Part shown: one piece after another, positions 57,340 to 64,000 of the stretch
Layout: each line of letters starts with the position of its first letter
Numbering within the stretch: position 1 is the first letter of the stretch
Assembly (NCBI GenBank): GCA_030762935.1
Contig: CM060900.1
Coordinates: 394,756,132 to 394,820,131 of the forward strand
DNA: 64,000 nucleotides
From: Hymenopus coronatus
Taxonomy: Eukaryota; Arthropoda; Insecta; Mantodea; Hymenopodidae
Direction: 5' to 3'
Notes under the pieces: model-generated
Told to the model about the DNA's origin: nothing
The model's database searches: none
What the model saw: only the letters and a program-made list of their open reading frames with translations
Position numbers and translations under genes: made by a program

Positions 57340-57910
57340 AGATAACAGCAATAGTACTCCTAGCGGTAAAGATGATGACTAGAACACTCCTGTACTAAAA
57401 CAGTTTACCTGCAACGAACAACTTCAATTAGTAACTTGGATCAGATGTTATAAATTGCTGTAAGCATGGCAATCATTTATGGGCTTTCTCCAATAATCAA
57501 GCTCCTTCTTGGCTGACTGTAAGCACAAGAACGTGTGGATACAACTTATACTTGATGTGGCCACATACAAAATGGGATACAGTCAGAATGCATTTACCCC
57601 GACCTATCCACGGAACACAGTTTTACAGTTGATTACACCGTAATCAATATCGTAATGAGAACTTTCAGTATTAGCACTCTTGAAGTAGCCTCTCTTTATC
57701 CTTGAGCTTTCCACTAAATCAAAGCTTGGAGGCCTACAGATTTCTTAACACAAGTGTTTTAAACGTTTTTATTTATTTGCTTCCAATCATGTTTCGTAGT
57801 CGGCTTACCCTTCTCGTGTTTTTTTAGGACTGATATCTCCCTAGGGCTTACAAGTGGGTGCCTAGGGTTCAGAAGCCTGTCGAGGAGCCAACGACACGTA
57901 ACCATAGAAT
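57340..57910. other. Unassigned DNA beside the transposase fossil
   Basis: No terminal inverted repeat, repeat family or frame recognised. Confidence 0.4.
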
Positions 57911-57914
57911 GGAG

Positions 57915-58105
57915 AACTTGGAATGGGTGGTTGGCCCGTAGCCAGGCATGAGCATGAGGAAGTGGATGATACAAAATGCAAGCGAACTAGATGATAGGAA
58001 AAATGATGATGGAGCAACTGGTGCAATGAATGGCGGGGGAGCCTTGAGATAACCCGCCCAGACGCCTTTTCGTCCACCACAAATCCCATTTAGGGGTGCT
58101 TGAGT
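57915..58105 (-). mobile_element. Family B2 SINE-like copy, head incomplete
   Basis: 'gatggagcaactggtgcaat', 'gaatggcgggggagcc', 'aacccgcccagacgcc' and 'ccaccacaaatccca' match the body of 35225 in order. The tRNA-like head breaks off near 58105. Three overlapping minus frames are shadows. Confidence 0.65.
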
Positions 58106-58109
58106 TCCT

Positions 58110-58964
58110 GCCAAAATTTACCACTGTAATTTAGAGATAATTTATAATGCTTTGCAAGATTAAAAAACCACTAATTGCATTGAATATAATCCCTTAAAAC
58201 AACAGACTCTGTACAGAATTATATTAAACTGCCAGTGAATCAAAATAAAACCATATAAGTACTAAGTTAGCAGAGAGATGCGGTAATGAACATTTGACAA
58301 ATATGCTCTCGTGTAAGACGCATCGCACAGAAAGTTTTGTTCCCTTGTGTTATTCGTGTTATTAGGCAAGTCCCCTCCAGTGGAATAAACCCAAATATTC
58401 CTTAACTCTGTTGCCTTATTTTGCTCCGGTTGACGATGCAAAACAAGAAGGGTACCTAAAACTTGAGAATGGGGGAATAATATTTGCAGTGGGTTGTTTG
58501 CGGCGGGTCTACCTAAGATAGAGGGGTTGATCTCGGAGCCTTATAATTGACAATTTGACATGCCGGGGATGGGAATACCAATGCCATGCGCTCTTTCTTC
58601 CCCCAATCCCTTACTGAGGTAGGATTACGTTAAGATGTAATAGCGGGGTGCTTCCTGCTACGACACTGCCAATTATGTGAGTGAAAGCACCGCAGATTGC
58701 TAAGCTGATTGATTGGAAACGTCTTATACAATGTTATTAAGATCAACAAGAGGCACTGACTAACGGAAACCTATCTCGTTCGCTCCACCCAAGCAAAGTT
58801 TCTCTCAGAAATAGAGAAACAAGATTAACAATTTCAAGATGGTAGGTACTTTTATGCAAATCAAAAGCCAAGAATAGGGTGAGTGTCTTAACCCGAACGT
58901 GTGACGAATATATTAAGGCCTGCAGTCAATGTTATAATGCTCATGAGAGAAAGTGAATAGGACT

Positions 58965-58965
<1 letters not shown>
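58110..58965. other. Unassigned DNA
   Basis: AT-rich to about 58380, then mixed. The patch at 58480-58700 is GC-richer without a second copy here. Confidence 0.4.

Positions 58966-58966
<1 letters not shown>

Positions 58967-59008
<42 letters not shown>
58967..59008. repeat. (TC)n microsatellite
   Basis: About 42 bases of tc units. A short, very GC-rich patch ('gcggccggccggcggg') follows at about 59084. Confidence 0.95.
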
Positions 59009-59011
<3 letters not shown>

Positions 59012-59164
59012 GTCTCTAGCTAAGCGTTGCTGATTCCCACACTATCGGATGAGCAATCCTTGTCGAGACCGGTTTCACAGCGTGCGGCCGGCCGGCGGGA
59101 CTGATGCTGCATCGGCGGTGCAGGCGACAGGAAGTCCGCAGTAAATAGAGTACGGTTTGTTACG

Positions 59165-59462
59165 AAAAAAAAATGGCGTGCTATTTATAGACGCTCATTA
59201 ACTGCTGTGGTTGTCAGCGTCCCATTCTAAATTGGGCCTGCAAGACCGCTTAATTTTACTGAGAAGCCTCCCTGTCAGGCTTGAGGTTCTTTTACGTGCC
59301 GTAAATTTACGACACGGGACCAACGGCTTTACTTCCCTTCCGAAGAAAGCCATGCTAAGGATTTTTACACCTGAGAAAATCCATCGTTCTCCGCCTGGTT
59401 TGAACCCGCGACCTTGGATACATGAAATTAGCATGGTAACCATTGCACCTGGGAGGGCAACT
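59165..59462 (-). mobile_element. Family C tRNA-derived SINE, near full length
   Basis: Reverse complement of the 18561 type. The B box is better kept here ('ggttcaaacc', inverse at about 59398). 'taaaaatccttagcatggc' and 'ttacggcacgtaaaagaacc' are shared exactly, and the 3' end is 'gagcgtctataaatagc' followed by T/A-rich text. Opposing 81- and 97-codon frames are shadows. Confidence 0.8.
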
Positions 59463-59823
59463 GTTTGTCACGGAAGTTATCTAATTCACATAACATACGC
59501 TTAAATCGAAAAGTAAATTACTCATGCATAACAAACAAGGAGATGTTAGAACTACTTCCCTTCGTTTTCAACCATTTCAGGCACTTGCTTAGGAAATTGG
59601 TGATTACACTTTACGGTTTCCTCTGGTAGGGCAACAATAATTCTTGACGAATGTTAGTTTTATGTTCATTTAAAGTCTGTAAATTTGTTCCCTCACAGAT
59701 AAAAATTTCACGGGTTTAGATCGACAGAACTAGGAGTAACTAAAAGAGAAAGTTTTCAAAACAAATCCACACACTTTAAATGAATTTAAAAATAAAATGC
59801 TTCAAAAACTACAGCTATTTCTC

Positions 59824-60010
59824 AGATAGGAAAGTTAGAGTCAGACTGAAAAATCAATACCTTAGCCGGGATTTGAAATACGGATCTTCTAGTCTCCATC
59901 CAAATATTCTAAGCACTGAGCTATCATGACAGCATGCCGACGCGGCATGAAATTCCCCAACAGACTCACGTGTTTCCTGGTAAACATAAGGGGTTTACCT
60001 TTAAAGTGAA
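59824..60010 (-). mobile_element. Family A element, single arm
   Basis: 'agagtcagactgaaaaatc', 'gccgggatttgaaatacgg', 'attctaagcactgagctatc', 'gcatgccgacgcggcat' and 'cctggtaaacataagg' follow one arm of 781-1158. No opposite arm follows, so this is a monomer or half of a fold-back. Confidence 0.7.
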
Positions 60011-60014
60011 TAAT

Positions 60015-62485
60015 CATTTCTAAATTCTAATTTTTAAAGACAAAACTTCCAAATTTTGTGTATTTTTTTTCTTCCGTAGGATAATCTCTGGGTGCACTTT
60101 CAGTCGTTAAGTCCGTTATTTTCAGTTTTATAATTTTTTTTTTTTATTTAAGAATTTAATTGTTTGAAATAAAATACTCCTCGCGGAACGTTTTAATGTT
60201 TCACATATAAAATTTTAAAACTATGTTTTTAATGTACGTGGAAGCAAAGCCTAGTCTGGATTTTGTAGTACAATGTAAGAAAATATGCAGTAATATTTAT
60301 TACTTCCAATTGTTATTTAAAATAGTTTTTTAGTATTTACTGCCATTACATGCCCACTAATTTAATAAAAATCAGTACCAAATCATAAAAGAAATGTTCT
60401 AGAGAGCTCAGATTCTAAATTCCGTGGAATCCTGATCAAAATTGCTCCGCAAAATACCATTTATATGAAACAAAATATAGTTATGAGAAATGAAGGAAAT
60501 AAGGATACGCTCACAATTGGCAATGCCGTGCACTCTCATGTTTTTTATAGCTTTTGGGATATTTAAAGATGGTACACGAAAAAATATTACGTCACTTTTA
60601 AATTGAGAAAAACAGAAGAAATGTTTAGTAGTAAAATAAAAGATTACAAATTTATCTCAAAACCTCGGTTTTTCAGTTGACTGTCCCCTTAACATAAATG
60701 CAATATGTATAATATTTAAAGTCTACTATAAGAAAACGTGATTTTTTATAATATTTTCCATGGATAAAGTCAAGTTTTGTAATATTCAAGGATGGCTTGG
60801 CATACTAAGTGAAACAACTACTTTTTGCATATATAACTTGTAGACTAACATCTTATGCAAAAATGTCATCCCTTTTGGAAAATAAATACGTTCATCTGGA
60901 CAACATATCCATTTCTTCATGTTGGTGGCTATATAAATTACTATTGTTGTAAAATAGAAAGGTTGGATTGGATCAGATTAGAATAGACTAGCCTACGTTC
61001 TGTGGGTCCGTGATGGCCAAGAAGGCCTTGAACATAGAACATGTCAAAGAAAAAAAAGTTAAGTACACTTAGAACATAATATTTAAAGTTCAGGCACTAC
61101 CATTAATAATAAACATCTTAAACCTTCAAGTGCATTAAAACTTAAGACAGGTATTAAACATTAAGAATTACATCACTTGGCTTTTACTATATCACTACGA
61201 AATGGTTACATCCTTATATACAAGACTGTCCAAAGTTAATGTTAAGATCTACATTCTCAAAATATCAAACATGTACTTTTAAAATTACATTTCTAGGTTA
61301 TTAGTCATTACTATGAAAACTACATATATAAGGTATACATTTAAAATTAAAGTGCTAAAATACATTCAACAAATATGAATTTTTAGTCCATTTAATGTAA
61401 GACTTACTAAACATAAAAAACTTCACTTGAATTTTAGTTTACGTCATATCACTTAGTGTTTATATTTTACTAATATGTAATGAATGTCAACATTTGGTAT
61501 TAAGATATACATTTTAGATTAAAATGTGGGTACATTGACATATTGAAGGCAATTAATGTTTGCAGCCTTACTTGTATCTAAAGAGCGTCAAAATTCGATA
61601 TTAAGATGTGCGTTCTAAAAATATTAAGTATGTACACTAAACACATTAATGGAATTTCTACATTGCTACCTACTTCATGTTAAAGGGCGCATTTGAGTTT
61701 ACAATGCTGTGATTTACTGCGCTAAGATACATGCAATTTTATTATACATATTTATAGTTCACTCAAAACGCAATAAAATTAACACAAAAGCACTTCATTG
61801 GGCTGGTGCAGCAAACCTAAGCAATTAATTAGCTGGTATGTAAAAGCAGGGTTATACAAAAATGTTCATTTACACTTTTAGTGCCAGAAACGTGATGTCC
61901 GAATAGTGTCAAACAATGCAGGGTCTTAAATTATTAGTAATAAAAAGGGTACCAAATGACATAGAGAGCTGAATCTTTTGTCATTTTTAGCAAACCTTTT
62001 GTTTGCTGTATAATATGCATTATGTAGATGAGAAGTCTCTTCAATATTTTTAAGAAATTAAAAACAAAAGAAAAATATGAAAATAAAATTTAAAATCCCA
62101 AAGTAATCAATAATTAAGCATACAAAACCTTACTACACAAAAAGTTCATGATAATTAAATGGAACCGTAGATATTTCTTTACTGAAACAGCATCCTGTTT
62201 TGAACGGGTGTTTTAATTTTTAAAATACAAAAAATGAATTCCCGTAACCTGAAGACTGAAAAATGAAAAAATAAAAAACACAAACACATAAGGCATGACA
62301 TCGCCATTAAAACGGCATAAATTAATAGGATATCCATGTAGATTATAGCACAACTTTGCACTTGTATTATTGCGGAGCTGAATGGTTTATTCACACTGTC
62401 TGCGTCGTCTGGTTACACCTCTGTAAATTAATTTTGATAAGTAGACAATTATTTGCATGCGTACGAGGACTGGTGTTATCCGATG
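60015..62485. other. AT-rich DNA with weak repeated phrases
   Basis: At 61235-61750 variants of 'ttaagatctacattctcaa' followed some 20 bases later by 'catgtac' recur about every 90-120 bases (near 61241, 61330, 61501, 61599 and 61722). This may be an eroded tandem repeat. Otherwise nothing was recognised. Confidence 0.4.
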
Positions 62486-62489
62486 CATT

Positions 62490-62840
62490 TTAATCGTTGA
62501 AGTTAGAATATACATCATCCTCTCTTACGTCGATGTCAGAAACGCTTTCATCAGCGTCTGAACATACAAAATCACGCGCTTTCTTCTAATAAATCGCGAA
62601 CTGCAGCTCTTATTTTCACTTCGGTTTGTAACCTTTGGCTAGACGACGCCATGTTTCCATCAGCATAAATTCAATGTTGAGCTATTTAGCGTGTTAGAGG
62701 GAAGATAAGGTCCTGAAACGCTCCGAAAAACCTTTCTCTATGACTATGACGTAGAAAGTACACAGACCTTCCCGCTGGAAAGAGTTAAAACGTACAAAAA
62801 TGGCATCAGATTAGCTCGTGATTGGCACTAAACGGGTTAA
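62490..62840 (-). pseudogene. Possible piggyBac-like element 5' end with transposase N-terminus
   Basis: Minus strand reads TTAA (62840-62837) then 'CCCGTTTAGTGCC', similar in form to piggyBac-type ends (TTAA target, CCC start). About 185 bases in, an ATG (62652) opens a frame beginning M-A-S-S-S, ending after 26 codons at a stop. A one-base frame change in 'gaagaaa' joins an acidic segment rich in Asp, Glu and Ser, with D-A-D-E and R-E-D-D, to a stop at 62490. A Ser-rich start followed by an acidic low-complexity region is typical of piggyBac transposase N-termini, but the DDD core is absent and no other TTAA end was found. A host-gene exon is the alternative. Confidence 0.3.
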
Positions 62841-63462
62841 AGAAAATGTTGATATATATACCTAATCCGATCTGCGAGTTTGCACAGTTCACAGTTGTTA
62901 CAATCAACTAAGATAAATTTCATCTTGCTGGATACTGACGAGGGTCGCACATCATCGAGGGCTGGCGTGTGGGTTATTTGTACTACTGAGGTTATTTACA
63001 GCATTTCTCTGTGTAATTATATATATAACCTCATCCGTTCCTCCCGAGAGCGTTAAGTGCAAAACATTCGCGTTGACTCAAGGTTCGATGTGGCTGCTCC
63101 TTTCCCTGGACTTTTTCATAGTCAAGCAATTGCTGAAGATCAGAGGATGTATAGCAATGGATTAGTAGCCTTAACTTTATATATATTTTTTTCTTTCAAC
63201 ATTTGTAAGTGATGCAAAAAAGTGATGAAAATAAATAACCATGTTGGAATGTTACTTTTTTATTTAGATTTTTTTTCTTTTACGGATTTAATGTATTATT
63301 CATTGCCAGATTCAGTCATAGGGCGGCCGCACACTGCATGCGTAGTATCATAAACGCTCACGGAACACTGGGAGTGAAATTTAAAATTTCTATGCTGCTA
63401 TATATACTTTTACCTCAAAGTTTTACTTTGACTCCCAAGCTGTTATGTTAATATGAATATAC
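62841..63462. other. Unassigned DNA, AT-rich with mixed patches
   Basis: A NotI-like 'gcggccgc' lies at about 63324. No gene or repeat family recognised. Confidence 0.4.
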
Positions 63463-63502
63463 CGCCTGCGGTGCCATAAGTAGTTAAAGCGGGCATTAAA
63501 CA
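63463..63502 (+). mobile_element. Family B SINE, 3' tail only
   Basis: 'cgcctgcggtgccat' and 'taaagcgggcattaaac' match the inverse of the tail at 48772-48815. The last 500 bases of the window after it are AT-rich with no recognised feature. Confidence 0.5.
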
Positions 63503-64000
63503 CTACAAAAAATAATATGAATACCAAATTTCATACTTGGATTAACAATATACAAGATATACATTATTTTATAAATTTGTTTATTTAAATATGTTGTATA
63601 ATCAAAATTCCCCTCGTGCCTCAAAACTTGAGAAAATTATTTGACGTTTTCTGAGTTGGAACTTTGAACCACACACAAATTTGATTAAAGGATATATTTC
63701 AATAAACTGGATTACAGAACTATAAAAATCGTTTTAAAAATTAGAAATGTTTATCTAAAACTGCAATCATATTCTCATATGTTTTTTAAATAACTATCGG
63801 TGTTAGGAAAATGTTGGCCTTTATAATATTACAATAGATACTTCTGCATATTCTTATACATTTTAGTTGCATTTAAACAAAAACTGGAAATTTTTGAAAA
63901 TGTGAAAATACAGTTTTGAGAAACACGATGTTTAAAGAAATTGCATGCCAGGAAACATATATTAAATGGCTGCCGAAGCTAGGGCAGACAGTTAAATGTT

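Overview
The window looks like repeat-rich, AT-rich nuclear DNA from an insect, or at least an arthropod. The evidence is many short interspersed repeats with tRNA-like (pol III A-box/B-box) heads, decayed DDE transposase and LINE coding fossils of kinds familiar from arthropod genomes, long tandem arrays, microsatellites, and no operon-like gene layout. The repeat density suggests a large genome, but the species cannot be named from sequence alone. I find no intact host gene, no real tRNA or rRNA gene and no CRISPR array. Most open frames are chance or repeat-driven.

Layout. 0-9.8 kb: a palindromic tRNA-like fold-back element (0.78-1.16 kb), SINE-like copies, a fossil LINE ORF1 with decayed zinc knuckles (about 4.6-5.1 kb, minus strand), and a strange degenerate short-word array (8.4-9.75 kb). 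9.8-21 kb: mostly featureless AT-rich DNA, with a second ORF1 fossil (15.85-16.16 kb), one SINE of each of two families, and one copy of a high-copy AT-rich repeat (family R). 21.1-23.2 kb: a GC-richer island in which two oppositely oriented copies of family D flank a tandem pair of family F. 25-28 kb: a LINE ORF2 C-terminal fossil, a 321-bp fold-back MITE and a 48-bp minisatellite (about 23 units). 28.9-34 kb: three copies of family R and a candidate promoter plus splice donor (or LTR remnant) near 32.5 kb. 35-43.5 kb: SINEs, a family R copy split by a second copy of the fold-back MITE, a 497-bp TA-flanked TIR element, and a head-to-head pair of family R copies with a LINE fragment between them. 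44-50.7 kb: a probable mariner helix-turn-helix fossil, a family D copy, mostly unique AT-rich DNA, and a 59-nt poly(A) run. 52.7-55.1 kb: two related 61-bp tandem arrays. 56.3-57.3 kb: a frame-broken, nearly full-length DDE transposase pseudogene. 57.9-64 kb: SINEs, half of the fold-back element, and a possible piggyBac-like 5' end beside a TTAA.

Together these parts describe a graveyard of class I and class II elements and their non-autonomous derivatives. The useful biology lies in the elements' structures (divergent pol III-like arms, nested insertions, matched satellite periods), not in a host pathway. All repeat-family letters (A-F, R) are my own labels, based on copies compared by eye within this window.
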